NCBI RefSeq assembly: GCF_004362825.1
Contig: NZ_SNXZ01000005.1
Location: 248,001-312,000 of the forward strand
Direction: 5' to 3'
Length of the DNA stretch: 64,000 nucleotides
DNA from: Labedaea rhizosphaerae
GTDB lineage: Bacteria; Actinomycetota; Actinomycetes; Mycobacteriales; Pseudonocardiaceae
The notes beneath the pieces are model-generated. The model was given only the letters and a program-made list of their open reading frames with translations. It was not told where the DNA came from and made no database searches. Both the position numbers and the translations under genes were made by a program. Of the stretch, positions 46,639 through 55,376 are shown one piece after another. Numbering within the stretch: the stretch's first letter is position 1; each line of letters opens with the position of its first letter.

Positions 46639-47294
46639 CGCGGCACCCACAAGGTCACCCGGGTGCCGACGCCCGGTTCGGACACCACCGCACCCGTGCC
46701 GCCGACCTCCCGCATCCGCGCGACGATCGACTCGCGGATGCCGAAGCCCGGCGGCCGGTCGCGGGCGTCGAAGCCACTGCCCTCGTCCCACGCCTCCACC
46801 GCGATCCCACCGTCCCGTTCGGACACCCGCACCCGCGTGCGGTCCACCCCGGCGTGCTTGACCGTGTTGCGCAACGCTTCCCGCAACGCCTCGCGCACCG
46901 CCGCCTGCCTCGGCTCCGGCAGCACGCCGTCGACCTGGGCGGTCAGCTCGACCCGCAGGCCCTCACCCGCGAAGTCGGCCAGCACCCGGTCGATGTCGTG
47001 GCCGAGGCCGATGACCTGGTCGGTGCGCTGCGTGCTCGCGAGTCCCCGGCGCAACACGGTGGCCTGCGCACGGGCCACACGGCGCAGTTCGGCGAGCTTC
47101 GTGGCCGCACGCGATTCGTCCGAGGCCGTGGCCAGGCCGAACGCCTCGAACGTCGGCAGCACCGAATCGTGCAGGAACCGGTTCGTCGCGACCCGTTCGC
47201 GGGCCCGCCCGGCACGCAGCCCCGCGCCGTACGCCGTCCAGCCCGCCACCGCGGCCCCGAGCAACGCACCGCAGGCGAGCGCGAAGAGCTCCAT
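46635..47294 (-). CDS. Short sensor histidine kinase (NarL-type partner)
   Basis: 219 residues. One N-terminal TM (LACGALLGAAVAGWTAYGAGL). A DHp helix with His42 (RFLHDSVLPTFEAFG), a LiaS/NarX-like HD-S motif. The ATPase domain has N-box REALRNTVKHAG, G1 DEGSGFDARD and G2 PGFGIRESI. It has almost no extracytoplasmic sensor, so it probably senses within the membrane or through a partner such as the mycosin encoded next. The start lies 6 bp after the response regulator stop and it overlaps mycP by GTGA. Confidence 0.82.
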   Translation of the reverse strand: MELFALACGALLGAAVAGWTAYGAGLRAGRARERVATNRFLHDSVLPTFEAFGLATASDESRAATKLAELRRVARAQATVLRRGLASTQRTDQVIGLGHDIDRVLADFAGEGLRVELTAQVDGVLPEPRQAAVREALREALRNTVKHAGVDRTRVRVSERDGGIAVEAWDEGSGFDARDRPPGFGIRESIVARMREVGGTGAVVSEPGVGTRVTLWVPR

Positions 47295-47300
47295 GGGCGC

Positions 47301-47960
47301 TCAGGCGGGCAACAAAGAGTCGTTCGAGCTTCCGTGGTCCACGTATCCCCGGCCGATCGCGTAGCGGGTCAGCTCGGACCGGCGCCGCAGCCCGGTCTTG
47401 TCCCTGATCCTGTCCAAATAGGAGCGGACGGTCCGCACGCTGATGTGCAGCGCGTCGGCGATGTCCTGGTCCCGCTCCCCCGCCGCCACCTTCGCCAGCA
47501 CCTCGATCTCGCGCACGGAGAGTTCCGGGTACTTCGCGCGCGAGGCCGAGGTGTCCAGCACGAACGACGCCACCGTGGGTGAGATGTAGCGCCGTCCGGC
47601 GGCGATCTCCCTGATCGCCCGCAGGATCTCCGTGGCGTCGGCGTCCTTGCAGAGGTAGCCGCGGGCGCCCGCGTCCATCGCGCCCAAGACCTGCGTCCGG
47701 CCCGCTTGTGCCGAGATGACCAGCACCTTGTGCCCCAACCGGACGACCTCCATCACCGCTGCCGCGTCCTGCACCCCCGGCAGATTCAGGTCGAGCAGCA
47801 CCACACTGCCCTGCCGTTGTCGGCGCGCCGCGAACTGCGTGACCGACTCCGCGACGGCGTCCAGCTCGATGTCGGGCTCCTCCTGGAGCAGCCCGGCCAG
47901 CGCCGTGCGGTAGAGCGGGTGGTCCTCGACGACCCCGACCGGAATACCCGCGGTTGCCAT
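47301..47960 (-). CDS. NarL/LuxR-family response regulator
   Basis: 219 residues. The receiver has acidic VEDH, phospho-acceptor Asp57 (VVLLDLNLPG) and KDADA at the Lys position. A LuxR-type HTH follows (LSVREIEVLAKVAAGERDQDIADALHISVRTVRSYLDRIRDKTG). GGAGGAG precedes ATG 47960. It is the first gene of the regulator-kinase-mycP operon. The 147-bp gap behind it contains the palindrome ggtgctgcacc (47996-48006) and no coding sequence that I can support. Confidence 0.87.
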   Translation of the reverse strand: MATAGIPVGVVEDHPLYRTALAGLLQEEPDIELDAVAESVTQFAARRQRQGSVVLLDLNLPGVQDAAAVMEVVRLGHKVLVISAQAGRTQVLGAMDAGARGYLCKDADATEILRAIREIAAGRRYISPTVASFVLDTSASRAKYPELSVREIEVLAKVAAGERDQDIADALHISVRTVRSYLDRIRDKTGLRRRSELTRYAIGRGYVDHGSSNDSLLPA

Positions 47961-48107
47961 CGCTCCTCCCCGAAGGTGCGGCGTCAGTGCGTAGTGGTGC
48001 TGCACCAGAATGTAGCCAGGGTCACCCCGAGATGATGGTGGTTGTTTGTCCCCGAATCGTGGAAACAGGTGGTCGACAAGTCACCGACAAGCGGTCACCA
48101 AGAGGTG

Positions 48108-48749
48108 TCACAACTCGTCGACGTCGACGTGGCCGTCTTGGATCAGGCGCGCGACAAGCGCGGCCTTGGTCGGGGCCTCCCGGCCGACCTTGGCGTACTT
48201 GAGCCGCACCCGCTCCAGGCAGTGGTTGACCCGCGAGGCCGTGATGCCCAGCCGCTTGGCCACCATCTCCTTGGACTCGCAGTGGAACCACTCCAGGAGC
48301 ACTTCCTTCTCCCGGGGCGCGAGCGTCGGCCGGTTTGGACGGTCGTCGGTGCCGAAGGCGCCGGAGAGCATCGGCGGCGTGTAGGTGCCGTGCGTGGCGG
48401 CCGCCTGGATGGCCGCGACGAGGTGCTCCTCGCCCTCGGCCTTCGTGAGGTAGGTGAACGCCCCGATGTCCATGCAGGTCAGCATCGTCTCGCGGTCGGT
48501 GCGTCCGCTGTAGACGACGACCTGGCGGCCGGCGTCGACCAGCCGCTTGAGGTCGGCGTAGGCGGGGCCGGTGCGGTCGAGCTGCATGTCGAACACGACG
48601 ACGTCGGCCGAGCCACCCGGGTCCAGCCACGCCACCGCGACCGACGGCCCGGCGTCGACGACCTTGATCGGCGGGTCCGCCAGCGCGCACCACGCGCGGA
48701 TCCCCGCGATCACCACGGAGTGGTCGTCCACCACGACAACGGAGATCAT
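48108..48749 (-). CDS. NarL/LuxR-family response regulator in the eccB operon
   Basis: 213 residues. The receiver has VVVDDH and phospho-acceptor Asp54 (DVVVFDMQLDRTG). The HTH is divergent from classical LuxR but in register: LAPREKEVLLEWFHCESKEMVAKRLGITASRVNHCLERVRLKY. ATG 48749 overlaps the tandem kinase stop (ATGA). The order eccB - tandem kinase - regulator ties this system to ESX biogenesis. Confidence 0.83.
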   Translation of the reverse strand: MISVVVVDDHSVVIAGIRAWCALADPPIKVVDAGPSVAVAWLDPGGSADVVVFDMQLDRTGPAYADLKRLVDAGRQVVVYSGRTDRETMLTCMDIGAFTYLTKAEGEEHLVAAIQAAATHGTYTPPMLSGAFGTDDRPNRPTLAPREKEVLLEWFHCESKEMVAKRLGITASRVNHCLERVRLKYAKVGREAPTKAALVARLIQDGHVDVDEL

Positions 48750-51085
48750 GTCCCGCCTCGCCAGGTCGTCTGGATCCACAGCCGGTCGCCTTCCTCAACG
48801 ACCGCGGTGCGGACGCCGTCACGGTCGGGGGCCGGAACGGCGTAGGGCGTGCGAGCCGCGACCACGCTGACCGTCACCGACTCCTGGGCGCCGTCCGTGC
48901 CGTCTCCACCGTCGGTGCCGACCGTACCGACCATGGTCAGCCGCACCTTGCCCCGCGCGGTCGCGAGCACCGCGACGGCGGGCTCGGTCAGCATCCGGCG
49001 GGCCTGGATCGGCACCTTCGGCCGGTTGCCGTACTCGGCGAAGGACACGGAGACGCCGTTGCGTTCGGCGAGCTCGATGCACGCCCGCAGCTCGTGCAGC
49101 AGCGGGTCGGCCTCACCGGCCGCCTCCACGAAGAGCCTGCGCATCCGCGTCGCCTCCACCGCACACGCCCGGCGCACCGCGTCGTCGGCCGGGTCGAGCC
49201 TGCCGGAGGCGAGCCCGTCCAGCAACGGCACGGTCGTGTCGGCCAGTGCCGCCCAGCGCTCCTTGCGGTCCTCGTGCAGTGCCCGCTCGACCGCCTCGGC
49301 CGTGCGCAGTTGTTCGGCCTCGCGGGCCGCCCGCGCGGCGGGCGCGGCGATCGACCGCAGGACCGCGGCGATCATACCGACGGCGAACTGGAACGAGAGG
49401 ACCAGCAGCACGGCGTTCACGGTGCCGGCCACGGTGACCGCGGCGTGCCCGAAGATCAGCGAGTCCGCGTACGTGAGCACGTACTGCGCGACCACCGCGC
49501 TGACGAACACGGCGACCGGGGAATCCAGCAGCAGCAACGCGACCCACCACGCGGCGTCGCCCTCGGCCCAGTGCGCCACGCCGAGCCGGTGTTCGGCGGA
49601 CACGGCCTGGGTGGCGAGCACGGACAGGCCCAGGGCCAGCGCCAGCAACGGCCAGCGCCACCCGCCGAGCGGGCGGTCGCGCTGGGTCGAGATCCCGGCG
49701 ACCACGGTGATCCCGAGGAACCCCGCGAGGGCGACGACCTGGGCGACGACGGAGTCGTAGGCGTCGAGGTTGGCCAGCAGCTTCGGCACGTCCAGCAGCA
49801 GCAGGATGATCGCGCTCATCCCGACCACCGACCAGCGCAGACCCTTGCCGTAGTTGGCGGCGATGATCTCGGTGTCGATCGGGTCGGTCAGCCTGATCGG
49901 CCCGCTGCTGTGGGAACTCTGGCCGTGGGTCCCGTGGCTCAGCGGCCAGGTCATCCGCACGGTCGTGCCGACGCCGGGCTTGCTGGTCACCGTCGCGTTG
50001 CCGCCGATGCGGGCCATCCGCGCCACCAGCGAGCGCGTCACGCCGTGGTGGTGCCCGGAGATCGACGCCGGGTCGAAGCCGCGGCCGTGGTCGGTCACCT
50101 CGATGACCACGTCGCCGCCCTCGACCGCGACGGTCGTGGTCGCCTCGTCGGTGCCCGCGTGGCGCAACACGTTGGTGAGGGCTTCGCGGGTGCCGTGGCA
50201 GAGCATCACCGCGTCCAAAGCGGGCACCCGCAACGACTCGACGCCGTGCCAGCGCACCCGCAGCGGGCTCTGCCGGACGACCTCGCGCAGCATCGGGACC
50301 AGGTCGACCTCGCTGCCGGGCACGGCGGCCGGCCCCCGGATCGCCTCCAGGTCGCGGGCGGCCTGCTCGGCCAGCCACTCCTGGCGCCCCGCGACGACGC
50401 CGGCGCCGACCATGAGCAGCGTCGCCGACGCGGTGTCGTGCAGCGTCGCGAGGTATTCGTTCTCGTCGACGCGCCGGGCGTTGGCCAGCGCCGTCCGCGT
50501 GCGCAGCCGTTCCTCGCGGGCGACCTGTTCGTCGGCGGTCCGCGCGCGTCCGCGCACCAGGCGGTAGATGCCCCACGACAGCGCGGCCTCGACGATCAGC
50601 CAGAGGTGCAGGGCCGCGCCGCCGAGGAACAGTTCGGGCTGCGCCATCGTCTGGCCGGCGATGTAGGCGGCGGTGACCGCGGCGGTCAGCAGCGCCAGGC
50701 CGAGCGGGCCGGTCACCCACGGGTAGGCGACAACGGCGATCTCCGCGGCCACCTGCACCCAGTTGAGCAGGGCGCCGTCTTCGCTGGTGTGCGGGAGCAC
50801 CGTGGTCCACGTCTGGGACAGGCAGATCGCGCAGATGACCGCGACGTCGAGCGGCACCAGCCAACGCCGCGACGTGCCGCCGTCCTCGGTGCAGGTGCGC
50901 AGGCGTTCGCGGGCGAACCAGAGCTGCCACGCGTTCAGGCCGAGCACGACCGCCGCCGTGCGCCACCACACCGGCCCCGGCTCGAGCACGAGCGAGACCA
51001 GGCTGGCCACACCGGACACGATCAGCCGCAGGATCAGGGCGTACTTGAGGCCCTGACGCAGCAGCAACCGCTCGGCGGGTCCCAT
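48746..51085 (-). CDS. Tandem-fused membrane histidine kinase in the eccB operon
   Basis: 779 residues, twice the normal length. The first half has about five TM segments (20-170), a DHp helix with His216 (YLATLHDTASATLLMVGAG), N-box CHGTREALTNVLRHAG and G-box DHGRGFDP. After residue ~415 a second set of TM segments follows (WSVVGMSAIILLLLDVPKLL to VAVFVSAVVAQYVLTYADSL), then a DHp-like helix (AVERALHEDRKERWAALAD) and a C-terminal domain without recognisable N, G1 or G2 boxes. I read it as a fused dimer-like kinase with a dead second half. ATG 51085 overlaps the eccB stop. Confidence 0.75.
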   Translation of the reverse strand: MGPAERLLLRQGLKYALILRLIVSGVASLVSLVLEPGPVWWRTAAVVLGLNAWQLWFARERLRTCTEDGGTSRRWLVPLDVAVICAICLSQTWTTVLPHTSEDGALLNWVQVAAEIAVVAYPWVTGPLGLALLTAAVTAAYIAGQTMAQPELFLGGAALHLWLIVEAALSWGIYRLVRGRARTADEQVAREERLRTRTALANARRVDENEYLATLHDTASATLLMVGAGVVAGRQEWLAEQAARDLEAIRGPAAVPGSEVDLVPMLREVVRQSPLRVRWHGVESLRVPALDAVMLCHGTREALTNVLRHAGTDEATTTVAVEGGDVVIEVTDHGRGFDPASISGHHHGVTRSLVARMARIGGNATVTSKPGVGTTVRMTWPLSHGTHGQSSHSSGPIRLTDPIDTEIIAANYGKGLRWSVVGMSAIILLLLDVPKLLANLDAYDSVVAQVVALAGFLGITVVAGISTQRDRPLGGWRWPLLALALGLSVLATQAVSAEHRLGVAHWAEGDAAWWVALLLLDSPVAVFVSAVVAQYVLTYADSLIFGHAAVTVAGTVNAVLLVLSFQFAVGMIAAVLRSIAAPAARAAREAEQLRTAEAVERALHEDRKERWAALADTTVPLLDGLASGRLDPADDAVRRACAVEATRMRRLFVEAAGEADPLLHELRACIELAERNGVSVSFAEYGNRPKVPIQARRMLTEPAVAVLATARGKVRLTMVGTVGTDGGDGTDGAQESVTVSVVAARTPYAVPAPDRDGVRTAVVEEGDRLWIQTTWRGGT

Positions 51086-52458
51086 CAGGTCGGCACCGTC
51101 CGCGCGGCCGCGTTCGGGTCGAGCGTGACGCCGGTGGGGAACAACGCCAGGACGTCGGGCGAGACGCCGACCTTGGGCGCGCCGCCGTAGCCGAGGGCGG
51201 CGAGCGCCTTCTCGTCGACCACTGGGTACTTCTTGCCGGTGTCGGTGATGACGTACACCGTGCCACTCGCCGCGCCGGGCGTCGGCTGCGACTCCACCAC
51301 CGCGCCCATGCCGCCGGGCACCGAGACCTCGGTGGCCGCCTTGGCCTTCGGGTCGGTGAGGATCGGCGGGCTGGCCAGCGCCAGGGTGCCGTGCCCGACG
51401 GTCACCTCGGTCCCGGTCGTGCAGACGACCGACGACTGGTCGACGGTCACGGTCACCGGGTGGAAGCGGGGGTAGCCGGTGGACTTCGCCGCCGAGCGGG
51501 GCGCGGCGGCGACGTCGGCGGCCGCGACCGGCAGCGGTTCGGGCACCCGGCCCGGGTAGGCCGCGCCCGCGTGCGCGGCGCCCAGCGCGAGCCGCGCCTC
51601 GGTCTCGGTGACCACCGCGAGGCCGTCGGGGCGCACCAGGTAGTAGCCGCCGCCGGTGGTGAGCACCTGGCCGATCCGGGTCGCCTGCCCGCCGACCGCC
51701 GGGCCCTGCGCGCCGGCCTGCGGCACGTCGATCGTGCCCAGGTCGCGGCCCGCGGGAACCGTGTTGAGCCACTCCGGCGAGACGGTGAGCACGTCGGCGG
51801 AGTCGTAGCCGAGCGCGGTCACCGTGGCCTTGTCGGCCAGCTTGTAGCGGTGCCCGCCGGTGATGAGGTACTGGCGGTCGCCGTCCAGCCGGGCCAGCAG
51901 GCCCTGCCCGTCGCGCAGCACCGAACCGGCCGGGTCCTGTCCTAACAGGACGGTCGAGATCGGCGGGGCGCCGGCCGGGCGGTCCGGTGACGTGCGGCTG
52001 CACCGGGTCCACGGGCCGGACACCAGGCGGTCCGGCTGCGGCAACGACGCCGGCGCACCGGCCAGGCCCACGCCTTCGCCGCGCGGCACGTCCCGCAGCG
52101 ACTTGGCCGGGACCACCACGGTCTTGGTGCCGTCACCGCCCGCGAGCAGCCGCGCCGAGGCGTAGTTGAGGACCGGGTGCAGGGCGTCGTCCGCGCCGAG
52201 GATGAACAAGGCGCCGGTCTCCTGCTCGACGATCACCTGGCCGCCCTGGCGCCACTCCTGCGCGCGGCTCGGGGTGAGCAGACCGATCACGCCGAAGACG
52301 GCGGCGGCGAGCAGGGTGCCGGCCAGGCCGAGGACCACGCCGAGCACCAGCCGCTTGGAGGGCGACGTGGGGTGGTTGGCGTCGGCCGCGACGAGTGCGG
52401 AGACCAGACGCCTGCGCAGGAACTGGTATGCCTGAATCTGATCCCGCTGAGTCCACAC
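51085..52458 (-). CDS. eccB: EccB, ESX periplasmic core subunit
   Basis: 457 residues. The N-terminal RDQIQAYQFLRRRLVSALVAADANHPTSPSKR is the EccB signature. One TM lies at 37-61, followed by a repeated extracytoplasmic domain. Two cysteines (SGPWTRCSR and SSVVCTTGT) fit the conserved EccB disulfide. GTG 52458 has GAGGAG 9 nt upstream and gives the standard start. The downstream kinase and regulator are translationally coupled. eccE is divergent across a 114-bp region with two palindromes. Confidence 0.91.
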   Translation of the reverse strand: MWTQRDQIQAYQFLRRRLVSALVAADANHPTSPSKRLVLGVVLGLAGTLLAAAVFGVIGLLTPSRAQEWRQGGQVIVEQETGALFILGADDALHPVLNYASARLLAGGDGTKTVVVPAKSLRDVPRGEGVGLAGAPASLPQPDRLVSGPWTRCSRTSPDRPAGAPPISTVLLGQDPAGSVLRDGQGLLARLDGDRQYLITGGHRYKLADKATVTALGYDSADVLTVSPEWLNTVPAGRDLGTIDVPQAGAQGPAVGGQATRIGQVLTTGGGYYLVRPDGLAVVTETEARLALGAAHAGAAYPGRVPEPLPVAAADVAAAPRSAAKSTGYPRFHPVTVTVDQSSVVCTTGTEVTVGHGTLALASPPILTDPKAKAATEVSVPGGMGAVVESQPTPGAASGTVYVITDTGKKYPVVDEKALAALGYGGAPKVGVSPDVLALFPTGVTLDPNAAARTVPT

Positions 52459-52493
52459 CCGGCACTGCTCCTCTTTGCGAGCTTGATGGCACG

Positions 52494-52539
52494 CTCGGTA
52501 CGCGACATAATACCGAGAAGCATTATTGCGTTGGCAATA
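52494..52539. promoter_or_regulatory. Two palindromes in the divergent eccB-eccE region
   Basis: ctcggta / taccgag (52494-52500 and 52511-52517, 10-bp spacer) and tattgc / gcaata (52524-52529 and 52534-52539, 4-bp spacer). The stretch is AT-rich for this window. These are candidate operators for one of the two response regulators encoded in the locus. Confidence 0.5.
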
Positions 52540-52572
52540 TCTCACCAGGGATTGGCGAACGGTGCGTATCTG

Positions 52573-53685
52573 ATGGTGATGACGGCAAGTCCGCGCGTCC
52601 CGGCCCGGCCTCACGGCGCCGGTCGGCGGCTACCCTGGATCCTGCCGGTTTCCGCAGGTCAGATCGCCGTTTGGCAACTGGCCGTGACCGCCGTTCTGGC
52701 AACACTCTTTCCCGACGGCGAGCTCACCGTGCTCACCGTCGTGGTCATCGTCGCCGCCCTCGTCGCGATCGCGGCCAGCTCGGTGCGGATAGGCGGCCAA
52801 TGCGGTGCGCAATGGCTCGCCATTTACCTCAAATACCTGGCACGCCGCAAGGGTAAAAATGCCGACACGGCCACCCCGGTCCGCGCACTCGAACCGGACC
52901 TGACCATTCACACCCACGTCGACCGGGCCGGTAACCGCGTCGGCGTGGCCACGATCGGCGAGGAAGAGGGCTACAGCGTCACGATCCGGCTGGCGCCGAC
53001 CGTCCACCCGGACCCGGACCGGCTGCTCCTGGTGCTGCACAAGGCATTCGAGCGCACCGACATCCCGTTGGCGGCGGCGCAGCTGGTGGTGTGGTCGGTG
53101 CCCGCGGCCTCGGTGAGCCCGAACCCGATCAGCGTCTACTGGCTCGCCGTGCGCTACCAGCGCGAGGACGCGCCGTGGGCCGCGCTGGCCCGCGGCGACG
53201 GCCGCGACGGCGCGTTCAAGGCGGCGTCGAGCGCGGCGCTGCGGTTGGTCAGCGACCTCGCCGAGCTCGGGTACGACGCGTCCGTGCTGGACACCTTGGA
53301 CCTGCACAATGAGCTGGTGGTCTCGGTCGGCGCCGGCCAGGACTCCCTGTTCGCCAAGACGGTCGGCTACGAAGCCGCCGAGACGTGGCGGTACTGGCGC
53401 ATCGGCGACCAGCGCCAGGCGTGCCTGCTGACCCGCTCCCCCGGCGACGTCGCCGCGGTGATCGGCCGGTGCGCGCCCCGCAGCATGTTCACCTGCGTCG
53501 CGTACACGTTGCGGCGCAACGCGCAGGGCGAGCCGAAACCGGCCGCGACGGTCCGCATCGGACTGCACCGCGGCCGGTCCGGTGTGGACGCCGAACAACT
53601 CGCCGCGCTCGGCGTACCCCTGGTGCCCGCCAACGGCAGGCACGCCGAGCACGTCCGCGCCACCCTGCCCGTGGCGATCAGCTGA
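52573..53685 (+). CDS. eccE: EccE, ESX membrane complex subunit
   Basis: 370 residues from ATG 52573; ATG 52579 is equally possible. Two adjacent TM segments lie at about 28-47 and 51-70 (IAVWQLAVTAVLATLF, VLTVVVIVAALVAIAASSV), then a soluble domain (PDPDRLLLVLHKAFERTDIPLAAAQLVVWSVPA, YWLAVRYQREDAPWAALARG) that matches EccE layout. EccE stabilises the periphery of the ESX membrane complex and contacts MycP. It is the only core component on this strand in the right-hand half of the locus. Confidence 0.85.
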   Translation: MVMTASPRVPARPHGAGRRLPWILPVSAGQIAVWQLAVTAVLATLFPDGELTVLTVVVIVAALVAIAASSVRIGGQCGAQWLAIYLKYLARRKGKNADTATPVRALEPDLTIHTHVDRAGNRVGVATIGEEEGYSVTIRLAPTVHPDPDRLLLVLHKAFERTDIPLAAAQLVVWSVPAASVSPNPISVYWLAVRYQREDAPWAALARGDGRDGAFKAASSAALRLVSDLAELGYDASVLDTLDLHNELVVSVGAGQDSLFAKTVGYEAAETWRYWRIGDQRQACLLTRSPGDVAAVIGRCAPRSMFTCVAYTLRRNAQGEPKPAATVRIGLHRGRSGVDAEQLAALGVPLVPANGRHAEHVRATLPVAIS

Positions 53686-53884
53686 CCTGCTCCTGCGCGT
53701 TCACCGGACTCGAACCCCAGCCGGGCATAGCCGAGACCGAGGTCAAGCTGCGCGAACGGCCGCCGTGGCGATCCTCACCGGCCACCTGAACCGCGCTTTC
53801 CCAGCGCGCTGGCAACCACCCATGTCATGATGCCGAACGCACGCACCCGCGTGCACACAGAGCATCCACTGGGGGATATCTGTC

Positions 53885-54268
53885 ATGGGCGACCCGTCCA
53901 ACGAATACGCGATCGATGCGGACGCCTTCCGGCGTGCCATCGACCTCTGGCTCACACCGGTGATCGACCGGCTGAAGCAGAACAACGACTCGTACACCAA
54001 CGCGTACAACACCATGAACTCCGCCGGGTCGACGCCCGGCTGGGTCAGCGGGTACGGGCACGGTGACGTGCTCAGCGCGAGCCAGTCGTTCCTCAACCAG
54101 GTCGGCGCGGCGATCGAGTTCCTGCGCATCGACCAGGGTCAGGTCATCGACTCGCTGAGCACCTACCGGGACATGGCGCTCAAGCACATCGCATGGGCCG
54201 AGCGGACCGACGCCGAGCACGCGCAGAACTTCACCAACATCGCCAACAACCTGGGACAGGGGAACTGA
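53885..54268 (+). CDS. ESX-linked helical protein of unknown family
   Basis: 127 residues. It is helical throughout: DADAFRRAIDLWLTPVIDRLKQNNDSYTNAYN, a Gly-rich turn STPGWVSGYGHGDVLSASQ and a second long helix FLRIDQGQVIDSLSTYRDMALKHIAW. Two helices around a turn with Trp and Gly are WXG100-like in form, but I do not claim family membership. The next gene starts 1 bp later. The 199 bp between eccE and this start hold no supported gene. Confidence 0.65.
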   Translation: MGDPSNEYAIDADAFRRAIDLWLTPVIDRLKQNNDSYTNAYNTMNSAGSTPGWVSGYGHGDVLSASQSFLNQVGAAIEFLRIDQGQVIDSLSTYRDMALKHIAWAERTDAEHAQNFTNIANNLGQGN

Positions 54269-54269
54269 C

Positions 54270-55376
54270 ATGACCCTGCCTCCCGGCCGCGGGCCGATCC
54301 CGGTCCCGGGCATCAACGCCGACACCGACCCCGAGCTGGCGAAAGCCGCCGGCGAGCTGAACGCCTGGGTCGACTACCTGTCCAACCCGCAGACCAACAA
54401 CGGTCCGCGCATCTACCGGCCCACCGTCGAGAAGAACATCAGCGGACAGACGCTGATCGACGTACCGGTCTTCTCCCCGGACAACCGGGAGGGCGACCCG
54501 GACTACCGGGCGGTGTCCGCGCTCGACGGCTTCGCCACCATGCCGGACCAGTTCTTCATCTTCGCCAAGGCGATCGCGGGCATCAACGAGGCCACGATCA
54601 GCCAGGGCTACGACATGCTGACCAAGGGCTGCTTCACCTTCCCGCCGCCCGCCGACCACGTCGACACCCAGCCACCGCCGAACGCGACGGCCGAGAAGCC
54701 CGTCCGGGACGGCGACCTGTACGACGAGCTCGGGCAGATCCGCATCGACTGGTTGTCGATGCGCTACGGCTGGACGGCCACCGAGCACCTGGACGCGCAG
54801 CTCTTCGAGGACGACCTGATCCGGTTCCAGGTTTACGTCGAGAACGGCTTCCTGCGCATCGCCGAGACGCTCGTGAAGTACCGGATGATCTACAAGAAGG
54901 CCAGCGAGGCCATGGCCAAGCAGATGGACGGGCTCACCAAGCGGTTCGCCGACTACGGGAAGGACGACGGCGCGCCCATCAACTGGACGTCGATCATCAT
55001 CACCGGCATCGTCGAGCTGGTGTGCGCGGTCCTCACCGACGGCGTGTCCGCGGTGGTCCAGGCCTCGACCCTCGCCGCGGCCGGCGCGCAGATGGTCGGC
55101 GAGGGCGCGAAGGGCGCCACCTCGGCGGAAAAGCCCAAGGAAGAAGAAAACCCGATCGGCAAGCACGCGTTCCTCAAGGACACCGTGATCGATTACATGA
55201 AGAACATGACGAAGCTCGAGCAGGACACGGCGAAGGCGATCAACGATCTGGGGATGAATCTCCACACCCGCGTCAGCCAACTCGAGCAGGCGCGCCGGTA
55301 CACCAACAAGAGCACCAACGCCTCGTCGGACATGGCGCCCCAGTTCATGGACTACGCCAAGAACTGGCGGGTGTGA
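54270..55376 (+). CDS. ESX-linked protein of unknown family with a central hydrophobic segment
   Basis: 368 residues, not recognised. A Pro/Asn-rich N-terminus (about 1-75) leads to helical stretches (DQFFIFAKAIAGINEATISQ), a Pro-rich insert at 125-145, and a long amphipathic helix to 225. A hydrophobic helical pair follows at 240-275 (WTSIIITGIVELVCAVLTDG, VVQASTLAAAGAQMVGEGAK), then charged coiled coil to the end. The layout (amphipathic helices around a hydrophobic hairpin) resembles large ESX substrates or pore-forming proteins. It sits between a WXG-like small protein and a lipoprotein, with 1-bp spacing and GTGA overlap. Confidence 0.6.
   Translation: MTLPPGRGPIPVPGINADTDPELAKAAGELNAWVDYLSNPQTNNGPRIYRPTVEKNISGQTLIDVPVFSPDNREGDPDYRAVSALDGFATMPDQFFIFAKAIAGINEATISQGYDMLTKGCFTFPPPADHVDTQPPPNATAEKPVRDGDLYDELGQIRIDWLSMRYGWTATEHLDAQLFEDDLIRFQVYVENGFLRIAETLVKYRMIYKKASEAMAKQMDGLTKRFADYGKDDGAPINWTSIIITGIVELVCAVLTDGVSAVVQASTLAAAGAQMVGEGAKGATSAEKPKEEENPIGKHAFLKDTVIDYMKNMTKLEQDTAKAINDLGMNLHTRVSQLEQARRYTNKSTNASSDMAPQFMDYAKNWRV

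Noticed and set aside
53686-53884. Small gene between eccE and the 127-residue protein
   Set aside because: Frames here are short, lack ribosome-binding sites and continue from shadows of eccE.
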